Source of the DNA: Leifsonia sp. 1010
GTDB lineage: Bacteria; Actinomycetota; Actinomycetes; Actinomycetales; Microbacteriaceae
Assembly: GCF_031455295.1 (NCBI RefSeq)
Contig: NZ_JAVDSL010000001.1
Coordinates: 1,674,001 to 1,738,000 of the forward strand
Length of the DNA: 64,000 nt
Direction of reading: 5' to 3'
In this document: positions 51,741 through 59,118 of the stretch, piece by piece
Layout: every line of letters starts with the position of its first letter
Numbering within the stretch: position 1 is the first letter of the stretch
The notes under the pieces: generated by a model
What the model saw: only the letters and a program-made list of their open reading frames with translations
The model's database searches: none
What the model was told of the DNA's origin: nothing
Position numbers and translations under genes: made by a program

Positions 51741-52564
51741 TCCTGCCCCTCGGCTGCCGCGTAGGCGCCGGGTGTCGCGCCGATGACCGACGTGAAATCC
51801 CGGCTGAAGTGTGCCTGGTCGGCATAGCCCAGCTCGGCGGCGAGATCCGCGAGGGAGGGAGGGGCGCTCGAGCGCAGCGCGGCCGCCGCCTCCTGCAACC
51901 GGTAGCGCTGGATGAGCCATTTCGGCCCGAAGCCGATGTGGCCCGCGACCAGGCGCTGCAGGTGCCGGACGCCGAGCCCGAAGCGGTCGGCGAGCTGTTC
52001 GACGCGCAGCAGGGTACGGTCGCCCTCGACCGCTGCGACGATGCGGTCCACAAGGCGGGCGCCCTCGTCGGGCTCCGGGATGCCGTACAGCCACGCCTCG
52101 AAGGCCGCGATCGCGCCCGCGTCGTCGTCGCCGGCCATGCGCTCGCGGACGGCGGCGACCATCCCCGCTGCGCCCTGCCCGATCGGCAGCCGGCCGAGCG
52201 GGGCGACGGGCGGCAGACCGCGCAGGGATGCGCCGGTCCATCCGCGCGAGACGCCGGGATGAAGGAGCACGCCAAGTGCCCATCCCGAGCCCTCCAAGGT
52301 GCGGGAGCTCATCCCGCGGTGCGCCCGGTACAGCGCGGCGGACCGCTCCTCGACGACGAGGTTCGCCGTCGGGTACTCGAGCACGTCCTGTCGGATGCTC
52401 GTCCCGTCCGGAAGCTGCCAGCGGGGGAGCCAGTAGTGCCGCACGAACGCGGCTGCGCGTCCCTGGGCGGCATGCCGCGCGATGGATACGGGCGCGGCCG
52501 GGGCGACACGGCTCGGTGTGAGCAGGCCCTTGCTGCGCGGTTCGACCTCGGTGCGCGGCGTCAC
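51737..52564 (-). CDS. AraC-family transcriptional regulator
   Basis: 275 residues. An N-terminal sensor of the DUF6597 type (VSIARHAAQGRAAAFVRHYWLPRWQLPDG, LEYPTANLVVE) precedes a C-terminal AraC double HTH: EQLADRFGLGVRHLQRLVAGHIGFGPKWLIQRYRLQEA and LADLAAELGYADQAHFSRDFTSVIGATPGAY. Overlaps the kinase gene by 3-4 bp. Starts with GTG. Confidence 0.9.
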   Translation of the reverse strand: MTPRTEVEPRSKGLLTPSRVAPAAPVSIARHAAQGRAAAFVRHYWLPRWQLPDGTSIRQDVLEYPTANLVVEERSAALYRAHRGMSSRTLEGSGWALGVLLHPGVSRGWTGASLRGLPPVAPLGRLPIGQGAAGMVAAVRERMAGDDDAGAIAAFEAWLYGIPEPDEGARLVDRIVAAVEGDRTLLRVEQLADRFGLGVRHLQRLVAGHIGFGPKWLIQRYRLQEAAAALRSSAPPSLADLAAELGYADQAHFSRDFTSVIGATPGAYAAAEGQE

Positions 52565-52628
52565 CCTGTCATCCTGGCACGCCGGCTCGGCGTATGACGT
52601 GGGCTCCGGCGGGCAGCGCTCGGGCGGC

Positions 52629-53195
52629 TCAGCGACCGACGGGGATGCGTTCGAACCAGTACAGGAGGCGTGGCCACGCCCGACGCAGCTGTCCGTGCGT
52701 CATGGGCTCCTCCGGTCGGGTGACCGGCACATCCAGCTCTTCCGCGATGCGCTCCATGTCATCCGCCGACCAGAACTGGCCACGCATGCGGATGAGCAGC
52801 CGACCTTCGGGTGACGCCACGAAGAGCTGGGGGAGGACGTCGAGGGTGCTGCGCTCGTAGACCTGAACCAGGATCACCGCCCCCGCCTCGCCATGGCCGA
52901 CGTGCACCGTCCGCCCGAAGAATCCGCGCTCGCGCACGCCGTCCGGCCCGTAGCTGATCGTCGTGTTGAGGAACGAGGCCACTCCGACGACCGTCGCCGC
53001 GATCACGACGAGGTGCGCAATGAGGACGAACACCCAGGCGCCGGAAGGGATGGTCAGCCAGTAGAGGACCGCGAAAACCGGTGTGGTGAGTGCCAGCACC
53101 GCGACGATGCCACGTGTGAACAGGTGCCGGTGCGGGCGGAGGACGGTCTCACGGGTTACTGCCACATCCGTCCCCACCTCGGCTGGTTCACTCAC
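52629..53195 (-). CDS. Hypothetical two-helix membrane protein
   Basis: 188 residues from a GTG with GCGAGG eight bases upstream; the frame also allows a GTG at 53249. Two hydrophobic helices (GIVAVLALTTPVFAVLYWL, WVFVLIAHLVVIAATVVGVASFL) are followed by a PH-like soluble part (VGHGEAGAVILVQVYERSTLDVLPQLFVAS). No family recognised with certainty. Confidence 0.7.
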   Translation of the reverse strand: MSEPAEVGTDVAVTRETVLRPHRHLFTRGIVAVLALTTPVFAVLYWLTIPSGAWVFVLIAHLVVIAATVVGVASFLNTTISYGPDGVRERGFFGRTVHVGHGEAGAVILVQVYERSTLDVLPQLFVASPEGRLLIRMRGQFWSADDMERIAEELDVPVTRPEEPMTHGQLRRAWPRLLYWFERIPVGR

Positions 53196-53285
53196 CAGAC
53201 GAGCCTCGCCCAATCCGCACACGTCCGGTAGCGGCATTTTGGGGGACACCCATTCGTGGGGCGGGCGGCACCGCCGCCGGCGGGA

Positions 53286-53735
53286 TCAGCCGGCTGCCCT
53301 GCCCACCAGTTCGCGGATGCGCTGCTCCTCCTCCGGTCCGAGGTCGAGGATGGCGAACGCCGTCGCCCACATGGGCCCGTCGTCCAGCTTCGCCGGGTCG
53401 TTGAAGCCGAGCGTGGAGTAGCGCGTCTTGAACTTCGACGCCGGCTGGAAGAAGCAGAACGTCTTGCCGCCGATGGCGTAGGCCGGCTGCCCGTACCAGA
53501 GCTTCGGCCAGACGTCCGGCACCGTCTCGGTGACGATCGCGTGGATGCGCTCCGCAAGTGATCGGTCGTGCTCGGGGAGCTCGGCGATCTTGGCGAGCAG
53601 GTCGCGGGTGTCGTCCTCGCGTGTCGTCTTGCCCTTGCGCGCGGTCTTCACCTCTTTCGACCGCTCCTTCATGGCGGCGCGCTCCTCGTCGGTGAAGGCG
53701 GGAGCCGTGGATGAGTTCTCGGTTGTCTTCGTCAT
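53286..53735 (-). CDS. DUF1801-family protein
   Basis: 149 residues. A charged N-terminal helix (TDEERAAMKERSKEVKTARKGKTTRED) precedes a YdhG/DUF1801 core: VPDVWPKLWYGQPAYAIGGKTFCFFQPASKFKTRYSTLGF. Such small proteins are of unknown role; some are called iron chaperone-like. Stand-alone gene. Confidence 0.85.
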   Translation of the reverse strand: MTKTTENSSTAPAFTDEERAAMKERSKEVKTARKGKTTREDDTRDLLAKIAELPEHDRSLAERIHAIVTETVPDVWPKLWYGQPAYAIGGKTFCFFQPASKFKTRYSTLGFNDPAKLDDGPMWATAFAILDLGPEEEQRIRELVGRAAG

Positions 53736-53794
53736 AGTCCGACCGTAGAGCGGAGAGGGCGCGCCGCGCTTCTCCGAAACTGCTCAGCTGACCG

Positions 53795-54139
53795 CTATGC
53801 GGTCGCCGCGGACTTCTTCCCGTCGGTCCGTGCGGTGCCCCGCTTGCGGACCTCGCGCAGCACGATCTGCTCCGGGCAGACGGTCGACAGGAAGTCGCCG
53901 ACCGAGAGGGCCAGCCGTTCGCCGGCCAGCGAGTAGAGGATGCGGTTCGCATCCCGTCGTTCGGTGACCAGACCCGCCTGGCGCAGCACGCTGAGGTGCC
54001 GGGAGATGGTCGGCCCTGTCGCGTTGAAGCGGGCGGCGATCTCGCCGGCCGCGAGCTCCCCGTCTTTCAGGTCTTGCAGGATCTGCCGCCGGGTCGGGTG
54101 GGCCAGCGCGGCGAAGATGTCGCTCGCTGAGTCTGTCAT
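53795..54139 (-). CDS. ArsR-family repressor
   Basis: 114 residues. IFAALAHPTRRQILQDLKDGELAAGEIAARFNATGPTISRHLSVLRQAGLVTERRDANRILYSL is a typical ArsR/SdpR winged helix. The usual metal-site cysteines of ArsR are absent from the recognition helix, so it may sense something else. Divergent from an NAD-dependent epimerase gene; two operator-like dyads lie between. Confidence 0.93.
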   Translation of the reverse strand: MTDSASDIFAALAHPTRRQILQDLKDGELAAGEIAARFNATGPTISRHLSVLRQAGLVTERRDANRILYSLAGERLALSVGDFLSTVCPEQIVLREVRKRGTARTDGKKSAATA

Positions 54140-54147
54140 GTTTGCAC

Positions 54148-54187
54148 TATAGCACCATTGCTATATACAGTTTAGCTACATTGCTAA
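54148..54187. promoter_or_regulatory. Twin ArsR-type operators
   Basis: Two dyads with the same core, TAGC-N6-GCTA: TATAGCA-CCAT-TGCTATA (54148-54165) and TTAGC-TACATT-GCTAA (54172-54187), centres 23 bp apart. They occupy the A/T-rich gap between the divergent arsR-like gene and the epimerase gene. Autoregulation and control of the epimerase are inferred. Confidence 0.75.
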
Positions 54188-54205
54188 TAAGCGAAGGAGT
54201 AAGGG

Positions 54206-55132
54206 ATGCGGACAGCCATCACCGGCGGCACCGGGTTCATCGGCCGCCACCTCACCGAGCGTCTTGGCGATGAGGCCGTCGTGGTCTCGCGCCGCACCGG
54301 GGTCCAGATCGACGACGTGGATGCGCTCGCCGAGGCCTTCGCGGGCTGCGCCACGGTCGCGCACTGCGCCGGGATCAACCGCGAGATCGGCGACGGGACC
54401 TTCCAGCGCATCCACATCGACGGCACCCGCGCGGTGATTGAGGCGGCGCGGCGGGCGGGGGTGCAGCGCATCGTGATGGTCAGTTTCCTGCGGGCACGGC
54501 CCGACTGCGGCTCCGGCTATCACGAGTCGAAGTGGGCGGCCGAGGAGCTGATCCGGACCTCGGGCATCGAGCACACCATCCTGAAGCTCAGCATGGTCTA
54601 CGGTCCCGGCGATCACATGGTGGATCACGTGACCCGCGCGGTGCGGACCCTCCCGGCCTTCGCGACGGTGGGGTTCCGCGAGCGGACCGTGCGCCCTGTG
54701 CCCGTCGATGATGCCGTCGACGTGCTGGTGGCGGCGCTGGAGGGCCGGATCGCGAAGCCGACCGTGGCCGTGATGGGTGCGGAGGAGTTCACCCTGGGTG
54801 AGGCGGTGCGCCGGATCGCGCGGGTGGCCGGCCGCCGTCCCATCTTCTTCCCGGCGCCGGTCTGGTCGATCCGTGCCCTGGCGCAGCTGACCGAGTGGAC
54901 GATGGTGGTCCCGCTGGTCGCGAAGGCGCAGGCGCGCATGCTCGCCGAGGGCGTCGCCGAGTCGGCACCGTACGCCCCCGAGCTGCCGCCCGAGCTGCGG
55001 CCATCACGTCCGTTCAGTGACGACAGCATCCGCGCCGCGATGCCCGATGGCCGTTTCTCGCTCCAAGACCTGCGGATCGTGCGCGCGCTCGGCCGACGGT
55101 GGGCGCCCGCTCGCGCACTGAGCCGGCCCTGA
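54206..55132 (+). CDS. NAD(P)-binding epimerase/NmrA-like reductase
   Basis: 308 residues. Rossmann motif ITGGTGFIGRHL at residues 5-16, a GCATVAHCAGINREIG block and YHESKWAAEELIR with a YxxxK pair. Resembles complex-I NDUFA9-like/NmrA SDR proteins. ATG after GAAGGAGTAAGG. Probably repressed by the divergent ArsR protein. Confidence 0.87.
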   Translation: MRTAITGGTGFIGRHLTERLGDEAVVVSRRTGVQIDDVDALAEAFAGCATVAHCAGINREIGDGTFQRIHIDGTRAVIEAARRAGVQRIVMVSFLRARPDCGSGYHESKWAAEELIRTSGIEHTILKLSMVYGPGDHMVDHVTRAVRTLPAFATVGFRERTVRPVPVDDAVDVLVAALEGRIAKPTVAVMGAEEFTLGEAVRRIARVAGRRPIFFPAPVWSIRALAQLTEWTMVVPLVAKAQARMLAEGVAESAPYAPELPPELRPSRPFSDDSIRAAMPDGRFSLQDLRIVRALGRRWAPARALSRP

Positions 55133-55513
55133 TCAGCGCGGGTCGACCCGGACAGTGGCCGCCCGGGTCTTGGCGGTCACCATCGGCGGGTAGTAGGGAC
55201 TCGAACCGTACTTCGCCTCGTACGCGCTGTCGATCCGATCGTTCAGCGCCTCGTCGTCGATCGGCGTGAAGGTGACGTCCTTCTGCATGCCGCCCGCGGT
55301 GATGCGCCCCGCGCGTTGCGCCAGCGCCGACTGATACCAGCGCGAACCCGTCCCGTTGTAGGCGCGCACGTAGACGCCGTCATCGACGACCACCGACCAG
55401 ATCCAGGTGAGAGTGCCGAGCGTGACGCCGTCGGACCGGAAGGGCGCGATGTGGAAGTCGTCGGTCGTCGCGATGGCGTGCAGCTCGTCGGGTGTCCAGG
55501 TTCGCTCATCCAT
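55133..55513 (-). CDS. DUF2255-family protein
   Basis: 126 residues: RTWTPDELHAIATTDDFHIAPFRSDGVTLGTLTWIWSVVVDDGVYVRAYNGTGSRWYQSA. This is the split-barrel-like DUF2255 pattern. Its stop touches the end of the convergent epimerase gene without a gap. Start at the ATG after which the conserved block begins. Confidence 0.85.
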   Translation of the reverse strand: MDERTWTPDELHAIATTDDFHIAPFRSDGVTLGTLTWIWSVVVDDGVYVRAYNGTGSRWYQSALAQRAGRITAGGMQKDVTFTPIDDEALNDRIDSAYEAKYGSSPYYPPMVTAKTRAATVRVDPR

Positions 55514-55615
55514 GCTCTCGAATCTAGGTCGCTGCGACCGGGCGTGGGATGCCCTGCCAGTACACCTCTCGTCAGGGACTCCCTCGACGGCGACGATCAC
55601 GGTGTGCTTGAGTGC

Positions 55616-56836
55616 GTGACAGCCTCCCTCACTTCCCCCTCCGTCTCCCGCGTGCGCGTCGGCCGCCCGCTGGCGACCCTGCTCCTGGTGCTCACGGTGT
55701 TCGGGCCCATCTCGATGGACCTCTACCTTCCTGCGCTGCCCGCACTGACGAGCGAGCTCGGCGCAGCCACCTCACTGGCGCAGCTGACCGTGACCGCGTG
55801 CCTGATCGGCCTGGCCGCGGGGCAGCTGATTGCCGGTCCGCTCTCGGACCGATTCGGACGGCGCGGACCGGCGCTGATCGGGGTGGCGGCGTACATCGTC
55901 GTCTCGGCGCTGTGCGCGGTGAGTCCGACCATCGAGATCCTCGTCGCCGCCCGGTTGGTGCAGGGTCTCGCGGGCGGGGTCGGCATCGTGATCGCCCAGG
56001 CCGCCGGCCGGGACGTCTACGAGGGCGGCCGTCTGATCCGCTTCTACGGACGGCTGACCGTCATCGGCGGGTTCGCCGCGATCGTCGGCCCGCTCCTCGG
56101 TGGGGCTCTGACCGCAGTTCTCGACTGGCGCGGCCTGTTCGTGGTCCTCGCCGTCATCGGTGCGGTCATCCTCCTGTGGGTGGCGGTCGGCTTCCCGGAG
56201 ACCCTCGGTCGGGATGCGCGCACAGCGGCCGGCTTCGCGGTGATCGGCCGCGACATCCGGCTGCTGCTCTCCGACCGCCGGTTCGTCGGTGCGGTGGTCG
56301 CGCAGGGCTTCGTCTACGCCGCGCTCTTCGCGTACCTGAGCGGCGCGACCTACGTGCTGCAGGACGTCTACGGTCTCTCCCCGCAGGGCTACGCCCTCGC
56401 CTTCGGTCTCAACTCGGCCGGTTTCATGGTGTTCGGTTACCTGGCCGGACGGCTCAGCGAGCGCTGGAGCGTCACTGGCACGCTGATCGTCGGCCTCGTG
56501 GTCGCGGGTGTCGGCGCGGCGGGTCTCCTGTTCGCCGGCCTCACGGCCGTGCCGCTGGCGGTCGTGATCGTGTCGCTCTTCCTGCTCGCGGCGGGCACGG
56601 CGATCACGAGCCCGCCCTCGACGACGCTGGCGCTCGCGGATTATCCGCAGATCGCGGGAACGGCGTCTTCCCTGCTCGGCGCCGCGCGGTTCGCGTTCGG
56701 GGGAGTGGCTGCCCCGATCGTCGGGGTCGCCGGGTCGTTGAGCATCCTCCCGCTCGGCGTGGTCACCACCGTCTCGATCGCCCTGGCCGCTGTCGTGGCT
56801 ACGGTCTTCCTGGCCCGCCGGTCGGCGAGGCCCTGA
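55616..56836 (+). CDS. Bcr/CflA-family MFS exporter (second)
   Basis: 406 residues, 12 helices. GPISMDLYLPALPALTSEL, GQLIAGPLSDRFGRRGPALIG (motif A) and ARLVQGLAGGVGIVIAQAAGRDVYEG mirror the exporter at 46921. Start GTG at 55616 is uncertain; no strong ribosome site. Divergent from the DUF2255 gene. Confidence 0.89.
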   Translation: MTASLTSPSVSRVRVGRPLATLLLVLTVFGPISMDLYLPALPALTSELGAATSLAQLTVTACLIGLAAGQLIAGPLSDRFGRRGPALIGVAAYIVVSALCAVSPTIEILVAARLVQGLAGGVGIVIAQAAGRDVYEGGRLIRFYGRLTVIGGFAAIVGPLLGGALTAVLDWRGLFVVLAVIGAVILLWVAVGFPETLGRDARTAAGFAVIGRDIRLLLSDRRFVGAVVAQGFVYAALFAYLSGATYVLQDVYGLSPQGYALAFGLNSAGFMVFGYLAGRLSERWSVTGTLIVGLVVAGVGAAGLLFAGLTAVPLAVVIVSLFLLAAGTAITSPPSTTLALADYPQIAGTASSLLGAARFAFGGVAAPIVGVAGSLSILPLGVVTTVSIALAAVVATVFLARRSARP

Positions 56837-56975
56837 CCGCGGCCCTCCGTCGGAGATCCGTCGCCCATCCGCGGACATCCCGCGGCTCACGCCCCGAATC
56901 TCCATCCCCGCCGCGGCCCGTCGGAGATTTCGGCCACTTTCTCCTACGCAACCGGACGGTCATTATGATCGCGAC

Positions 56976-57501
56976 ATGAGCGATTCTCGCCCGGCGGTGG
57001 TCGCGTGCGCCTGGGCCTTCGCGGTGCTGGCCGCCGCCGCCCTAGGCGGGTGGCACCTCCTCAACTCCGACGGTGACGGTGCCCGGAGTTCGTGGTTGCT
57101 GTTGCTGGTCGCGTTCGTCTTCATCGCGTGGGCGGTCTTCCTGTTCGTCGCCCTGAGCCGCGATCCTTCCCGACGGTCCGTGCGGCGTCGCCCGGGGAAA
57201 GTCGTGACGACGCACACGCTTTCGTTCACCGTCGGCCAGGACGAGAAGCATGTCGTCGACTTCGCGTTCGACCAGATGTGGGGCTGGCTGACGATCGCCG
57301 TCGACCGTGCGGTGATCATCAAGAAGGTCATCACCTTCAGCCTCCATCTCCGCCGGACCTTCGAATTCACGGTCGGGAATGTGGAGCGCCACGCCATCCG
57401 GATCGAGAAGTCGCGCCCGCTCTTCGCATCCTTTGCTCGCCCAGCCGACCCGGGCGTTCTGCGACGGCGTACTGGTGGCCGAGGACGACGGCATGTCCTA
57501 G
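56976..57501 (+). pseudogene. Membrane protein gene with apparent +1 frameshift
   Basis: The ATG frame reads well to SRPLFASFA (about 57437): two N-terminal helices (VACAWAFAVLAAAALGGW, WLLLLVAFVFIAWAVFLFVAL) and a beta-rich tail domain. It then becomes arginine-rich and overruns the next gene. Shifting frame near 57432-57438 gives the sensible ending AQPTRAFCDGVLVAEDDGMS and a stop at 57499. One extra base would explain this. It may be a real inactivating change or a sequencing error. Function unknown. Confidence 0.7.
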
Positions 57502-57592
57502 GAAGACGGCGGTGGTCCGCTCGGAGGTGTCGTCTGGCGGAGCGTGAGTACGGTGGAGTTCGTCCACACCCCACATGCCCGGGAGGTTCGAG

Positions 57593-57622
57593 ATGCAGAT
57601 CCAGGACGCCGAGCTCGCGTGA
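57593..57622 (+). CDS. Candidate 9-residue leader peptide upstream of the DUF445 gene
   Basis: ATG with GGGAGG six bases upstream opens MQIQDAELA and stops at TGA (57620-57622), overlapping the DUF445 GTG as GTGA. The DUF445 gene itself has no other good ribosome site, so translation may be initiated by coupling. It could also be the remnant of a frameshifted N-terminus. Confidence 0.35.
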   Translation: MQIQDAELA

Positions 57623-58881
57623 CCGCCACGCTCCCGACCGACGCCGAACGCCGACTCGCCCTGCGGCGGATGAAGGCGCTCGCGACGAGCCTGCTCGCGG
57701 TGGCCGCCGTCGTGTTCGCCGTCGCCTTCGCACTGCAGGACCGCTATCCGTGGCTCGGGTTCGTGCGCGCCGCCGCCGAGGGGGCGATGGTGGGCGCGCT
57801 CGCGGACTGGTTCGCCGTGACCGCTCTGTTCCGGCATCCGCTCGGGCTGCGCATCCCGCACACGGCGATCATCCCGACCCGCAAGGACGAGATCGGGGCG
57901 ACCCTCGGCGATTTCGTCGAGACCAACTTCCTCTCCGACGAGGTCGTCGCCGGCAAGCTGCGGAGCATCGACCTCGCCGGCGCGGTCGCCGACTGGCTCT
58001 CCGAGCCGCAGAACTCGCGCCGCGTGGTGGCGGAGTCCTTCCGCGGCATGACCGGACTGGCCGCGCTGCTCGACGACGACCGGATGCGGGAGGCGATCGA
58101 GGGCGTCGTGCGCACGCACGTCGTCGCGCCGGAGTGGGGTCCGCCGCTCGGACGGCTCGGGGAGCGTGTACTCAGTTCGGGCGGCCACCATGAGGCGGTC
58201 GACCTGCTGCTGGACCGGCTGGATGAGTGGCTCGCGGCGAATCCGGAAGCGTTCGGACCGGTGGTGTCGCGGCGTCTCCCGTCGTGGCTGCCGTCGTTCG
58301 TGGATCGCGTCATCGACGAGCGTCTCCACGCGGAGGCGCGCCGGTTCGTCCGTGAGATGCGCGACGACCCCGACCACCGCCTCCGCCGCTCGCTCGACGA
58401 CTACCTCGCCCAGCTGACCGACCGGCTGCAGCACGACGAGGCGACCATCGAACGCCTGGAGGCGGCGAAGGGCCGCGCGTTCGACGATCCGCGGATCCGC
58501 GAGCTCGCCGCATCCACCTGGTCAGCCGCACGCACGGCCGCCCTGGATGCGCTCTCGGAAGAGGACAGCGACCTGCGCCGCCGCGCGGAGGCCTTCGTCG
58601 CCGACGTGGCCCGGCGCGTCCTGGCCGACGACGATATGCGGGCATCTCTCAACACCCGGCTGACCGACGCCGCCCTGCACTTGGTGACCAACTACCGCAG
58701 CGACATCTCGCACGTCATCACCGAGACGGTGCAATCGTGGGATGCGGCCGAGACCACCGACAAGATCGAGACCCAGGTCGGCCGCGACCTGCAGTTCATC
58801 CGCATCAACGGCACGGTCGTGGGCGCGCTCGCGGGCCTCGCGATCTACAGTGTGGCGACGGGGATCTCGGCGCTGCTCTAG
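57619..58881 (+). CDS. DUF445-family membrane-anchored protein
   Basis: 420 residues. The N-terminal helix ATSLLAVAAVVFAVAFALQ is followed by the family block AAAEGAMVGALADWFAVTALFRHPLGLRIPHTAIIPTRKDEIG. A long charged helical middle and a C-terminal helix VVGALAGLAIYSVATGISALL complete the protein. Related to YjiN. The GTG at 57619 overlaps the stop of a 9-codon ORF. A short hairpin (GCGTC-N6-GACGC, 58881-58896) follows. Confidence 0.9.
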   Translation: MTATLPTDAERRLALRRMKALATSLLAVAAVVFAVAFALQDRYPWLGFVRAAAEGAMVGALADWFAVTALFRHPLGLRIPHTAIIPTRKDEIGATLGDFVETNFLSDEVVAGKLRSIDLAGAVADWLSEPQNSRRVVAESFRGMTGLAALLDDDRMREAIEGVVRTHVVAPEWGPPLGRLGERVLSSGGHHEAVDLLLDRLDEWLAANPEAFGPVVSRRLPSWLPSFVDRVIDERLHAEARRFVREMRDDPDHRLRRSLDDYLAQLTDRLQHDEATIERLEAAKGRAFDDPRIRELAASTWSAARTAALDALSEEDSDLRRRAEAFVADVARRVLADDDMRASLNTRLTDAALHLVTNYRSDISHVITETVQSWDAAETTDKIETQVGRDLQFIRINGTVVGALAGLAIYSVATGISALL

Positions 58882-59118
58882 CGTCGTTGCTGACGCTTCG
58901 GAGTGAGGTCTGCCAGAGTCGTAGGGGCAATCATCGCGAGGTGACACGCTGAGCGAGCGGTCATCGGCGAATCCGTTGGCTCGCCTGATCCCGACGGAGG
59001 GATTCGTCGGTGGCGGGGAATGGCAGTCCATTCACCGCCACCAGACCGGCGTTTTGCCAGGCGTCCCGCTCGGCGCTGGTGTGTGCTGTCATAAGTGACA
59101 GATGCCTGGGCGCGATCG
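58882..59118. other. Junction region between DUF445 gene and RT island
   Basis: 237 bp without a gene. GC-rich host-like DNA continues to about 59050, then composition falls. A hairpin with 15-base arms and one mismatch (59009-59023 and 59028-59042, loop CAGT) lies in the middle. Its left arm GGCGGGGAATGG resembles the tRNA-Ser 3'-end sequence GGCGGAGAATGG on the + strand at 63061 (11 of 12). This may mark a boundary. Confidence 0.4.
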
